Part shown: piece after piece, positions 1 to 8,019 of the stretch
Layout: each line of letters opens with the position of its first letter
How positions within the stretch are numbered: the first letter of the stretch is position 1
Origin: Azospirillum brasilense
GTDB taxonomy: Bacteria; Pseudomonadota; Alphaproteobacteria; Azospirillales; Azospirillaceae
Direction: 5' to 3'
Assembly: GCF_005222205.1 (NCBI RefSeq)
Contig: NZ_CP032346.1
Location: 1,541,501 to 1,605,500 of the forward strand
Length of the DNA: 64,000 bases
The notes under the pieces: model-generated
What the model was told of the DNA's origin: nothing
The model's input: only the letters and a program-made list of their open reading frames with translations
The model's database searches: none
Position numbers and translations under genes: made by a program

Positions 1-805
1 GCAGCGAGCGGCGCAGCGCGTCCTCGGCGGCCAGCGCCGGGCCCTCGTCGAGCCAGCGCTCCACCGTGCCCTGGACCGTCAGGTCGGCGCCGGGGAAGGG
101 GCCGACGGCCCGCCCGCAGGCGGCGCGCAGCCGCTGCACCACGTCGCGGCGGGCGGCGGCCACGGCGACTCCGGTGGTCGCCATCTGGTCCTCCAATCCG
201 CCCAGCCAGCCCTCGTCGCCGTTCCAGCCGCGGTGGCCCTCGCGCAGCAGGCGGGCGCGCTCGCGCAGGGCGTGCTCGTAGCGGCTGAGCCGCCCGGCGT
301 GGGCGGGGTCGAATCCGAAGACAAGGCGGTCGAGGAAGCGGCGGCGCCCGCTGGAGCCCTCCAGGAACAGCCGGTCCATCTGCGGGGTCAGCCAGACGAC
401 GGCGACATGCTCGGCCAGCACGGTCTGGCCCTTGGCGGGGTGGCCGTCCACCCGGACGACGCGGCGGTCGCGCTCGGCGCCCGACGCCGCCTGGGGGCCG
501 ATCTCGCGGCCGGTGCCGATCTCCACGGGGCCGGTGGGGGTGTCCAGAACGGCGGCGACCGCCCAGCCGGCGCCCGCGCCATCGCCAGCGCTGCCGCCGA
601 TCCGCTCGACCTCCGACAGCTTGGCGCCGCGCAGGCCGCGTCCGGGGGCGAGGAAACTGACCGCTTCGAGCAGGTTGGTCTTGCCGGCGCCGTTCGGCCC
701 GGTCAGCACCACCGGGCGGCGGTCCGGCTCCAGCCGCGCGCTGTCATAACCGCGGAAGCGGGTCAGGGTCAGGCGCGTCACCGCCAAAGCGGCCGGACTG
801 TCCAT
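1..805 (-). CDS. recF: RecF DNA repair ATPase (3' part missing)
   Basis: RecF is an SMC-like ATPase that helps load RecA at gapped, stalled forks. The frame read leftwards from the ATG at 805-803 begins MDSPAALAVTRLTLTRFRGY and has a clear Walker A motif, GPNGAGKT, near residue 35. It continues with typical RecF segments (LLEAVSFLAPGRGLR, then LTPQMDRLFLEG and RRRFLDRLVF). It runs off the left edge without a stop, so about 268 codons are visible and the C-terminal signature and Walker B region are absent. It lies 140 bp downstream of dnaN in the same direction, the usual dnaN-recF order, and may share its transcript. Confidence 0.93.
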   Translation of the reverse strand, partial: MDSPAALAVTRLTLTRFRGYDSARLEPDRRPVVLTGPNGAGKTNLLEAVSFLAPGRGLRGAKLSEVERIGGSAGDGAGAGWAVAAVLDTPTGPVEIGTGREIGPQAASGAERDRRVVRVDGHPAKGQTVLAEHVAVVWLTPQMDRLFLEGSSGRRRFLDRLVFGFDPAHAGRLSRYEHALRERARLLREGHRGWNGDEGWLGGLEDQMATTGVAVAAARRDVVQRLRAACGRAVGPFPGADLTVQGTVERWLDEGPALAAEDALRRSL

Positions 806-945
806 CGCAGGGATGGGATAGGGCGAAGTCTGTCTGGCGTCGAGCAAAGCGTCCGATCCGGGATGCGGGGACCGGGCCGCCGCACCCCGTCAAACACGGG
901 GTCCGGAGCGCGCCGGCCCGAAAAGCGCCGATCCGTCCGGACCGG

Positions 946-2076
946 TCACACACGCATCGGCATCAACACGTAAAGAGCCGTGGAGTCGGCGACGTCGCGC
1001 ACGATGGTCGGCGAGGCGGCGTCGGCCAGCGAGAAGCGCGCGCCCTCGCCCTCGATCTGCTGCGTGATGTCGAGCAGATAGCGAGAGTTGAAGCCGATTT
1101 CCAGGGGGCCTTCCTGGTAATTGACCTCCAGCTCCTCGGTGGCGCTGCCGGCCTCGGGGCTGGTGGCCGACAGGGTCAGCGTGCCGCGGGTCAGCGACAG
1201 CTTCACGGCCCGGCTCTTCTCGGTGGAGATGGTGGCGACGCGGTCCACGGCGGCGGCGAACAGCTTGGCGTCCACCTCCATCGTCTTGTCGTTGCCGACC
1301 GGGATCACCCGCTCGTAATCCGGGAAGGTGCCGTCGATCAGCTTGGAGGTCACCACCACCGAATCGAAGGCGAAGCGGATCTTGTTGTCGGACAGCGACA
1401 GCTCGATGCGGTCGGCGGCCTCGTCGATCAGCTTGCGGATCTCGTTCACGGTCTTGCGCGGAACGATGACGCCGGGGATGCCGGCGGCCCCCTCCGGCAG
1501 CGGCATCTCGACCCGCGCCAGACGGTGGCCGTCGGTCGCCACGGCGCGCAGCACCGGCAACTCGGCCCCGCCGGCCTTGGCCTTGGCGGCGTGCAGGTAG
1601 ATGCCGTTGAGATAGTAGCGCGTCTCTTCGGTCGAGATGGCGAAACGGGTGCGGTCGACCAGCGCCCGCAAATCGCCCGCCGTCAGGTCGAAGCGGTGCG
1701 GCAGGTCGCCGCCGGAGAGCTGCGGGAAATCGTCGACCGGCAGGCAGGACAGCTTGAACTGCGAGCGGCCGGCGCGCAGCGTCAGGATCGTGCCGTCGCC
1801 GCCGATGTCCAGCTCCACCTGGCTGCCGTCGGGCAGCTTGCGCACGATGTCGTACAGCGTGTGGGCCGGGGCGGTGGTGCCGCCGGCACGGGTCACCGTG
1901 GCCGGGACCGTTTCGACGATCTCCAGGTCCATGTCGGTGGCGGCCAGCGACAGCTCGCCGTCGCTCGCCCGCAGCAGCACGTTGGACAGGATGGGGATGG
2001 TGTTCCTGCGCTCCACCACGCTCTGCACATGACCAAGGGACCGGAGAAGGGCGGCGCGTTCGATGATGATGTTCAT
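946..2076 (-). CDS. dnaN: DNA polymerase III beta sliding clamp
   Basis: The gene encodes the ring-shaped processivity clamp of the replisome, 376 residues, the normal length for the family. The start MNIIIERAALLRSLGHVQSV matches the conserved N-terminus. Internal landmarks are RNTIPILSNVLL, ATDMDLEI, VATDGHRLA and the C-terminal LMPMRV, which forms part of the partner-binding pocket. The open frame continues far upstream without interruption, but only the ATG at 2076-2074 gives a family-length clamp. recF follows downstream. A likely promoter lies about 100 bp upstream. Confidence 0.97.
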   Translation of the reverse strand: MNIIIERAALLRSLGHVQSVVERRNTIPILSNVLLRASDGELSLAATDMDLEIVETVPATVTRAGGTTAPAHTLYDIVRKLPDGSQVELDIGGDGTILTLRAGRSQFKLSCLPVDDFPQLSGGDLPHRFDLTAGDLRALVDRTRFAISTEETRYYLNGIYLHAAKAKAGGAELPVLRAVATDGHRLARVEMPLPEGAAGIPGVIVPRKTVNEIRKLIDEAADRIELSLSDNKIRFAFDSVVVTSKLIDGTFPDYERVIPVGNDKTMEVDAKLFAAAVDRVATISTEKSRAVKLSLTRGTLTLSATSPEAGSATEELEVNYQEGPLEIGFNSRYLLDITQQIEGEGARFSLADAASPTIVRDVADSTALYVLMPMRV

Positions 2077-2170
2077 GCTGGTCGTCGTCTCGGCAGGTCG
2101 TGTTTTTTTGCGATTCGCAGGTGTACCCATGCCGGTCCGGCCACAGTCCAGCGGGCCGGAACGGGGGCGC

Positions 2171-2213
2171 ATGATACCACAACGTCGGTTTTGCCGAACC
2201 AAATTCGTTCGGC
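2171..2213 (-). promoter_or_regulatory. Candidate dnaN promoter with inverted repeat
   Basis: On the minus strand TATCAT (2176-2171) resembles a -10 element, and TTCGGC (2198-2193) lies 16 bp upstream as a weak -35. A 7-bp inverted repeat, GCCGAAC-N7-GTTCGGC (2193-2213), overlaps the -35 and could be an operator. It sits about 95 bp upstream of dnaN. The assignment is by inspection only. Confidence 0.4.
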
Positions 2214-2342
2214 GCGGCCGGAGGGTCGCCGGAAACGACGATTCCGGCCCATCCGGAGGCCCGTGACGCCTCCGCGGGGTGCCGCCGTAGGGGGATGCGG
2301 CGGGGACGGGAGGGCCTCGATTCGCGCCGCGGCGACCGCGTC

Positions 2343-3233
2343 TCAGCGACTCTGCCGCCCGCCTTCCGCCGCGAACTGGGCGTCCAGGCCGGCGCGGTAG
2401 TCCGGGTACGCCAGATCCACGCCGAGCTGGCGCTTGATGCGGTCGTTCTTCACCCGGCGGCAGTCGGCGTAGAAGCTGGCGGCCATCGGCGACAGCCCGG
2501 CCTCCTCGAAGGGCACCAATGGCGGCGGCTCGACCCCCAGCAGGCCGCAGGCGTAGCTCACCACCTCGTGGGAGGGGGAGGGCAGGTCGTCGGCGACGTT
2601 GTAGACCGCGCCCAGCGTCGGCTTGTCCATCGAGGCGCGCAGCGTCGCCGCGATGTCCTCGACATGGATGCGGCTGAACACCTGCCCGGGCTTGTCCACC
2701 CGCCGGGCGGTGCCGTCGCGCACGTTGTCCAGCGCGCTGCGCCCCGGCCCGTAGATGCCGGCCAGCCGGAAGAGATGCATCGGCACGCCGTACTGCCGGT
2801 AGAGGTTCAGCCAGCCGCGCTCCGCCTCGACGCGGCGCTTCTGCCGCTCGCCGGTGGGGCGCAGCCACGCCGCCTCGCCCACCCATTCGCCCTTGGTGTC
2901 GCCGTAGACCCCGGTGGTGGAAAGATAGCCGGCCCAGTCGAGAGTCCGCAGGTCCGCCAGATCCATGGCGTGCTGGTCGAGCACCGGGTCGCCCCGCTCG
3001 TCGGGCGGGACGCTGACCAGCAGATGGGTGGTGCCGGCCAGTGCCGCGCGGGCGTCGTCCAGCGGGCGGCCCCGGTCGAACAGGAACGCCTCGATGCCCT
3101 GCGCCTCCAGCGCGGCGCGCTTGTCCTCGCCGCGGCAGGTGGCGGCGACCCGCCAGCCCTCGGCCTTCAGCCGGTCGGCGAACACGCGGGCGGTGAAGCC
3201 CAGGCCGAAGACGAACAGACGGGGTGAAGCCAT
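2343..3233 (-). CDS. SDR/NAD(P)-dependent epimerase-like protein (YeeZ-type)
   Basis: A 296-residue Rossmann-fold protein of the extended short-chain dehydrogenase superfamily. The N-terminus MASPRLFVFGLGFTARVFAD carries the nucleotide-binding Gly-rich loop (GLGFTA). Further on are LSTTGVYGDTKG and FRLAGIYGPGRSAL, both typical of the YeeZ/NAD-dependent epimerase group. The usual YxxxK catalytic pair is not obvious, which is common in this subgroup, so it may be an atypical reductase. An upstream in-frame ATG at 3299 would overlap the divergent TPR gene. The ATG at 3233 has AAGGA upstream and is preferred. Substrate is unknown. Confidence 0.85.
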   Translation of the reverse strand: MASPRLFVFGLGFTARVFADRLKAEGWRVAATCRGEDKRAALEAQGIEAFLFDRGRPLDDARAALAGTTHLLVSVPPDERGDPVLDQHAMDLADLRTLDWAGYLSTTGVYGDTKGEWVGEAAWLRPTGERQKRRVEAERGWLNLYRQYGVPMHLFRLAGIYGPGRSALDNVRDGTARRVDKPGQVFSRIHVEDIAATLRASMDKPTLGAVYNVADDLPSPSHEVVSYACGLLGVEPPPLVPFEEAGLSPMAASFYADCRRVKNDRIKRQLGVDLAYPDYRAGLDAQFAAEGGRQSR

Positions 3234-3285
3234 GTCTTGCGGGGTCCTTGCGTCGGAAGCGGCAATGACGGAGTGTAAGGCCGCC

Positions 3286-4095
3286 ATGAACCGACGCAAC
3301 GCTTACCTCATCACGGCCGCGCTGGCGCTCCTTTCCGCCGGCCCCGCCTTGGCCGCTCCCGCCGTCGATCACAACCGGGAGTTCCAGGCCTGCCTGACGC
3401 TCGCCGAGAAGCGCCCGACCGAAGCGCTGGAGAGCGCGCAGACCTGGCTGAACCGCGGCGGCGGCGACCATGCCCGGCTGTGCCAGGCGCTGGCGCTGTT
3501 CCACAAGGGTGACTTCACCACTGCCGGGGCGCGGCTGGAGGAACTGGCCCCGGTGCTGGGCAAGGATGACCCGAAGGCCGGGGCCTCCATCCTCGGGCGG
3601 GCGGGGTGGGCATGGCTGCGCGCCGGTGACAACGCGCGGGCGGAGCGGGCCTACAGCCGCGCCCTGGCGCTCCAGCCGGACGACGTGGACCTGCTGATCG
3701 ACCGCGCCATCGCGCGGGCCGAGACGGAGCGCTTCTGGGACGCCGTGGCCGACCTGGACGCGGCGCTGGCGAAGGACCCGCGGCGGGCCGAGGCCTATCT
3801 CTACCGCGCCGCCGCCCACAAGGCCCTGGCCAACGACCGGCAGGCCGTCGCCGACATCGACCGCGCGCTGGAACTGCGCCCCGGCGATCCCGACGCCCTG
3901 CTGCTGCGTGCCAACATCAAGGCGCAGGCCGGCAATCTGCCGGGCGCGCGGGAGGATTGGAGCCAGATCGTCCGCAACACGCCGAACAGCGCGGCGGCGA
4001 AGACGGCGCAGGCCAACCTTGACCGCTCCGCCAGGGCGCCGGCTCCCGCCGCCAAGGGCGACGCGAAGGGCGCGGCGGCCCCCGCAAAGCCCTAG
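3286..4095 (+). CDS. Exported TPR-repeat protein
   Basis: A 269-residue protein with a signal peptide (MNRRNAYLITAALALLSAGPALA, likely cleaved after ALA) followed by tandem tetratricopeptide repeats across residues 60-230. Examples are GRAGWAWLRAGDNARAERAY and YLYRAAAHKALANDRQAVAD. The C-terminus is a low-complexity Ala/Pro/Lys tail. TPR domains bind proteins or peptides, so a periplasmic scaffolding role is plausible, but no partner is evident. It is divergent from the SDR gene with a 52-bp gap. The ATG at 3286 is chosen because it directly precedes the signal peptide. Confidence 0.85.
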   Translation: MNRRNAYLITAALALLSAGPALAAPAVDHNREFQACLTLAEKRPTEALESAQTWLNRGGGDHARLCQALALFHKGDFTTAGARLEELAPVLGKDDPKAGASILGRAGWAWLRAGDNARAERAYSRALALQPDDVDLLIDRAIARAETERFWDAVADLDAALAKDPRRAEAYLYRAAAHKALANDRQAVADIDRALELRPGDPDALLLRANIKAQAGNLPGAREDWSQIVRNTPNSAAAKTAQANLDRSARAPAPAAKGDAKGAAAPAKP

Positions 4096-4157
4096 TTTCT
4101 GTTGGGTCGTTACGCTCATTTCACAAGGCTCCTGCGACATTTGGCCGGCTGGACGGA

Positions 4158-4172
4158 TGCGAACGCTTCGCA
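4158..4172. promoter_or_regulatory. Candidate Fur-type operator upstream of feoAB
   Basis: A perfect 15-bp palindrome, TGCGAACGCTTCGCA, lies 72 bp before the feoA start and is followed closely by a degenerate half (CATTCGCG). Its TGCGAA core recurs beside the AT-rich element upstream of the flavodoxin gene at 58.66 kb. An iron-responsive Fur/Irr-type role is inferred from the ferrous-iron genes downstream. Confidence 0.45.
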
Positions 4173-4243
4173 GGATCATTCGCGTCGAAGAGGGGCGGAC
4201 AGCAACGCGCGCCCCCCACCTCCCGGTGCGATCAGGTGCAGCC

Positions 4244-4543
4244 ATGAGCGGTCATCCCACCCCCGAAACGGGCTCGTCGCCCGGCGGACGGCATTTGGGC
4301 GAGTTGAAGAAGGGCGAGCGCGCCCGCGTGACCGGCGTCGATGAGCGGGGGGTCGTCACCACCCTTCCCGAAGGGGAGCTGGAGCGGCGCATGATCGAGA
4401 TGGGGCTGGTCGAGGGCTCCCATGTCGAGGTCCTGCACGAAGCCTTTCCGGGCCGCGACCCCATCGCCATCCGCGTGAACGAGCACACGCTGGCGCTCCG
4501 CCGCGCCGAGGCGCGCGCCGTGCTGGTGGCGCCCGCCGCCTGA
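4244..4543 (+). CDS. feoA: FeoA, ferrous iron transport accessory protein
   Basis: A 99-residue cytoplasmic protein with the SH3-like FeoA domain (residues about 22-97), including LEGELERRMIEMGLVEGSHV-like spacing and the closing ALRRAEARAVLV strand. FeoA is thought to assist FeoB-mediated Fe2+ uptake at the membrane. The start MSGHPTPETG is chosen for family length, because the frame is open upstream without reason. It is the first gene of feoA-feoB-Cys-rich peptide, 52 bp before feoB. A palindromic Fur-like site lies upstream. Confidence 0.92.
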   Translation: MSGHPTPETGSSPGGRHLGELKKGERARVTGVDERGVVTTLPEGELERRMIEMGLVEGSHVEVLHEAFPGRDPIAIRVNEHTLALRRAEARAVLVAPAA

Positions 4544-4595
4544 CGCGAGGCGCCGCTTCCTTTTTCAGAACGACCCCCTGCAAGGACATCCGGCC

Positions 4596-6497
4596 ATGTC
4601 GGTCCTGGACTCCGCCCTGCCGCCGCGCATCGCGCTGGTCGGCAACCCGAACTGTGGCAAGACCGCCCTGTTCAACGCGCTCACCGGTTCCCGCCAGAAG
4701 GTGGCGAATTATCCCGGCGTCACCGTGGAACGGAAGATCGGGCATTTCGTCAGCCCGCTCGGCCGCCGCGTTCAGGTGATCGACCTGCCGGGCACCTACA
4801 GCCTGCGCGCCCGCTCCCCCGACGAGGAGGTGACCCGCGACGTCGTGCTCGGCCGCTTCTCGCACGAGGACAGCCCCGACCTGCTGGTCTGCGTCGCCGA
4901 CGCCACCAACCTGCGCCTGAACCTGCGGCTGGTGGTGGAGCTGAAGCGGCTGGGCCGCCCGATCATCCTGGCGCTGAACATGATGGACGCGGCGGAGAAG
5001 CGCGGCTGCCGCATCGACGCGGCGGCCCTGTCGGCCGCGCTCGGCGTGCCGGTGGTGCCGACCGTCGCCATCCGCCGCGGCGGCGTCCAGCCGCTGCTGG
5101 AGCAGATTGACGGCGCCATGGCCATGGCGTCCGATGCGGCGGCGGACGCGGCGGACAACGCCGCCCCCTGCGGCTGGAGCGAGCCCTCCTCGCGCGACCT
5201 GCGCGCCTACCACCAGGAGGTCGAGGGGCTGCTGGCCGGCTGCGTGGCCGACGCCGGCCTGCCGCCGCTGGCGACCCGGCGGGTGGACGCCGTGCTGCTG
5301 CACCCGGTGTTCGGGCTGGCCTTCCTGTTCCTCGTGCTGTTCCTGATGTTCCAGGCGGTGTTCGCCTGGGCCGAGGCGCCGATGAACCTGATCGACGGCG
5401 CGGTCAGCGGGCTCAAGGACTGGGTGGCCGCCACCCTGCCGGACGGCGCGCTGCGCAGCCTGCTGACCGACGGGATCATCGCCGGGGTGGGCAGCGTGGT
5501 CATCTTCCTGCCGCAGATCCTCGTGCTGTTCTTCTTCATCCTGGTGCTGGAGGCGACCGGCTATCTCGCCCGCGCCGCCTTCCTGCTGGACCGGCTGATG
5601 GGCGGGGTGGGTCTGCACGGGCGGGCCTTCATCCCGCTGCTGTCCAGCTTCGCCTGCGCGGTGCCCGGCGTCATGGCGGCGCGCACCATCGAGAACCGGG
5701 CCGACCGGCTGGCGACCATCATGATCGCCCCGCTGATGACCTGCTCGGCCCGGCTGCCGGTCTACACGCTGCTGATCGCGGCCTTCGTGCCGGACCGTCC
5801 GTTGCTGGGCGGTCTGGTCGGGCTGCCGGGGCTGGTGATGTTCGCGCTCTACGCCGCCGGCATCCTGTCGGCGCTGGCCGTCGCCTTCGTTTTGAAGGGC
5901 ACGGTGTTCAAGGGTGCGCGTGAGCCGCTGCTGATGGAGTTGCCGGCCTACCGCCTGCCCAACCCGCGCGACATCGCGCTGGGCCTGTTCGAGCGGGCGA
6001 AGGTCTTCCTGGCGCGGGCCGGCACGACGATCTTCGCGCTGATGATCGTCATGTGGTTCCTGGCGAGCTTCCCCGGCGCGCCGGAGGGGGCGACCGAGCC
6101 GGCCATCCAGTATTCCATCGCCGGCATGATCGGCCACGCGCTGGAACCGCTGCTGGCGCCCATCGGCTTCACCTGGCAGATCGCCGTGGCGCTGGTGCCG
6201 GGCATCGCGGCGCGCGAGGTGGCGGTCGGCGTGCTGGGCACCATCTACGCGCTGAGCGAGAGCGGCGACGCGCTGCAATCCTCGCTGGCCGGGGCGCTCG
6301 CCGCCTCCTGGAGCCTGCCGACCGCCCTGTCGCTGCTCGCCTGGTATGTCTTCGCCCCGCAATGCGTCGCCACCCTGTCGGTGGTGAAGCGGGAGACCAA
6401 CGGCTGGTTCTGGCCGGCGGTGATGTTCGCCTACATGATCACGCTGGCCTACGGGGCGAGCTTCATCACCTACCGCGTCGCCTCGGCGTTGCTGTAA
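4596..6497 (+). CDS. feoB: FeoB, ferrous iron permease with GTPase domain
   Basis: A 633-residue inner-membrane Fe2+ transporter. The N-terminal G domain shows G1 GNPNCGKT (16-23), G3 DLPG (63-66) and G4 NMMD (128-131). A helical spacer leads to a polytopic membrane domain from about residue 235, with the Gate motifs ACAVPGVMAAR and VALVPGIAAREV around Cys and Glu/Arg residues expected in FeoB. It is somewhat shorter than E. coli FeoB, which is normal for compact FeoBs. AAGGA precedes the ATG. It is co-directional with feoA and the small Cys-rich protein. The IS element begins about 220 bp downstream and does not disrupt it. Confidence 0.97.
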   Translation: MSVLDSALPPRIALVGNPNCGKTALFNALTGSRQKVANYPGVTVERKIGHFVSPLGRRVQVIDLPGTYSLRARSPDEEVTRDVVLGRFSHEDSPDLLVCVADATNLRLNLRLVVELKRLGRPIILALNMMDAAEKRGCRIDAAALSAALGVPVVPTVAIRRGGVQPLLEQIDGAMAMASDAAADAADNAAPCGWSEPSSRDLRAYHQEVEGLLAGCVADAGLPPLATRRVDAVLLHPVFGLAFLFLVLFLMFQAVFAWAEAPMNLIDGAVSGLKDWVAATLPDGALRSLLTDGIIAGVGSVVIFLPQILVLFFFILVLEATGYLARAAFLLDRLMGGVGLHGRAFIPLLSSFACAVPGVMAARTIENRADRLATIMIAPLMTCSARLPVYTLLIAAFVPDRPLLGGLVGLPGLVMFALYAAGILSALAVAFVLKGTVFKGAREPLLMELPAYRLPNPRDIALGLFERAKVFLARAGTTIFALMIVMWFLASFPGAPEGATEPAIQYSIAGMIGHALEPLLAPIGFTWQIAVALVPGIAAREVAVGVLGTIYALSESGDALQSSLAGALAASWSLPTALSLLAWYVFAPQCVATLSVVKRETNGWFWPAVMFAYMITLAYGASFITYRVASALL

Positions 6498-6517
6498 GGG
6501 AAGGGGAGGGCACGGCC

Positions 6518-6700
6518 ATGTGGCAGGATCTGCTGGTCGCGGTGGTGGTGGCGCTGGCCGCGGCGTGGACGGTGTGGCGGGTGATCCTGCCGGCCGGGCT
6601 GCGCGCCCGCCTGCTGGGCAGGACCGCGCCGAGGGGTTCTGGCTGCGGCGGCGGGTGCAAGGGCTGCGGCCCGGCCGGCGGCGGCTCAGGCTGCCACTGA
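6518..6700 (+). CDS. Small Cys-rich FeoB-associated membrane protein
   Basis: A 60-residue protein with one N-terminal transmembrane helix (WQDLLVAVVVALAAAWTVW) and a Gly/Cys-rich tail (GCGGGCKGCGPAGGGSGCH) holding four Cys and a terminal His. Such single-span Cys-rich proteins are regularly found after feoB (FeoB-associated family) and may act where FeoC is absent, possibly binding iron or a cluster. It starts 20 bp after the feoB stop, with AAGGGGAGGG as the ribosome site. Function is inferred from position and composition. Confidence 0.8.
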   Translation: MWQDLLVAVVVALAAAWTVWRVILPAGLRARLLGRTAPRGSGCGGGCKGCGPAGGGSGCH

Positions 6701-6714
6701 GCGGGGGCGTCTAG

Positions 6715-6729
6715 CAGGGTGCGGAAAAA
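6715..6729 (+). repeat. IS left terminal inverted repeat
   Basis: CAGGGTGCGGAAAAA, an exact complement of the right end at 8005-8019. It is preceded by the target duplication CTAG. Confidence 0.9.
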
Positions 6730-6795
6730 GGGCTGTGCACGGGCGGTTGGTCGTGATTCTTTTCGGTTGAGAAGAACGCGACCGACGAGGGGACG

Positions 6796-7872
6796 ATGCG
6801 GGGTTCGGACGAACGCAGCGAGGGTCTGTTCAGCTACGTGAGCTGCGAGGCGCGGGTTCCAGCCAACCACCCGCTGCGAGCGATCCGGGCCATCGTGGAC
6901 GAGGCGCTGGAGGTGATGTCGCCGGCGTTCGAGGGGCTGTACTCCAAGATCGGGCGCCCCTCGATCCCGCCGGAGAAGCTGCTGCGGGCGCTGCTGCTCC
7001 AGGCCTTCTACTCGGTGCGCTCGGAACGCCAGTTGATGGAGCAGCTCGATTACAACCTGCTGTTCCGCTGGTTCGTCGGCCTGTCCATGGACGCCCCGGT
7101 GTGGGACGTCACCGTGTTCACCAAGAACCGCGAGCGTCTTCTGGCCGGCGATGTGGCGGCCAAGTTCCTGGCGACCGTGCTGGGTCAGCCGAAGGTCAAG
7201 GCGCTGCTGTCGGACGAGCATTTCTCGGTGGACGGCACGCTGATCGAAGCCTGGGCGTCGGTGAAGAGCTTCCGGCCCAAAGACGGCAGCGGCGAGCCGC
7301 CGGGGCCGGGGCGCAACGGCGAGCGCGACTTCCATGGCGAGAAGCGGTCCAACGAGACGCATGCCTCGACCAGCGATCCCGAGGCGCGGCTCTATCGCAA
7401 GGGCAACGGCCAGCCGGCGAAGCTGGCCTTCATGGGCCACGCGCTGATGGAGAACCGCCACGCCCTGGTGGTGGACGTGCGGCTCACCGCGGCCAGCGGC
7501 CTGGCCGAACGTGCGGCGGCGGTGGCCATGATCGAGGCCATCCCCGGCCGCCACCGCATCACGGTCGGCGCTGACAAGGCCTACGACACCAAGGATTTCG
7601 TGGCGGACATGCGCGACTTGGGCGTGGCTCCGCATGTTGCCCGAAATACCAGCAACCGCCGCTCGGCGATCGACGGCCGGACCACCCGCCATCCCGGCTA
7701 CGCCGTCAGCCTGCGGGTCCGCAAGCGGATCGAAGAGGTCTTTGGCTGGATCAAGGGAGCCGGCTTGCGCAAGACGCGCCATTGCGGAGCAGCCCGTGTC
7801 GGTTGGATGTTCACCCTAACCGCCACCGCTTACAACCTGATCCGCCTGCCCAAGCTGCTGGCTGCGGCATAA
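6796..7872 (+). CDS. IS5-family transposase
   Basis: An intact 358-residue DDE transposase. The N-terminal DUF772-type domain (residues about 10-130, with RPSIPPEKLLRALLLQAFYS and ERQLMEQLDYNLLFRWFVGL) is followed by the catalytic DDE domain. Likely acidic residues lie in FSVDGTLIEAW (first Asp), TVGADKAYDT (second Asp) and RKRIEEVFGWIK (Glu). The frame has no stops or frameshifts, so the protein could be functional. It lies wholly within the terminal repeats. Confidence 0.95.
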   Translation: MRGSDERSEGLFSYVSCEARVPANHPLRAIRAIVDEALEVMSPAFEGLYSKIGRPSIPPEKLLRALLLQAFYSVRSERQLMEQLDYNLLFRWFVGLSMDAPVWDVTVFTKNRERLLAGDVAAKFLATVLGQPKVKALLSDEHFSVDGTLIEAWASVKSFRPKDGSGEPPGPGRNGERDFHGEKRSNETHASTSDPEARLYRKGNGQPAKLAFMGHALMENRHALVVDVRLTAASGLAERAAAVAMIEAIPGRHRITVGADKAYDTKDFVADMRDLGVAPHVARNTSNRRSAIDGRTTRHPGYAVSLRVRKRIEEVFGWIKGAGLRKTRHCGAARVGWMFTLTATAYNLIRLPKLLAAA

Positions 7873-8004
7873 TCACGCCCGCAATCCGCCTGAACGGCGG
7901 TTCTGGGAGCCTCGGAGCGAGGAAAAACGCTCCGTCCCGACCAAATCGCCCGCTGAAACCCGCATTCTCAGCCTCAGCGGAGGAAAAAGGCCGGAATATG
8001 TTCG

Positions 8005-8019
8005 TTTTTCCGCACCCTG
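8005..8019 (-). repeat. IS right terminal inverted repeat
   Basis: TTTTTCCGCACCCTG, the exact complement of the left end. The duplicated CTAG follows at 8020-8023 and includes the complement of the neighbouring gene's stop codon. Confidence 0.9.

Larger units (their letters stand above)
6715..8019 (+). mobile_element. Complete IS5-family insertion sequence, 1305 bp
   Basis: The element is bounded by perfect 15-bp terminal inverted repeats (CAGGGTGCGGAAAAA and its complement) and flanked on both sides by CTAG (6711-6714 and 8020-8023). CTAG fits the 4-bp YTAR target duplication of the IS5 group. It contains one intact transposase and about 130 bp of noncoding sequence after it. It separates the feo operon from a convergent GGDEF gene. 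The right-hand CTAG supplies that gene's TAG stop, so neither neighbour is interrupted. Intact ends and transposase suggest a recent, possibly active insertion. Confidence 0.93.

Noticed and set aside
946..4245. A minus-strand open frame of 1099 codons
   Set aside because: Only its last 376 codons (dnaN) look like protein. The rest is high-GC frame openness antisense to the TPR gene and across the SDR gene, with low-complexity Arg/Gly translation.
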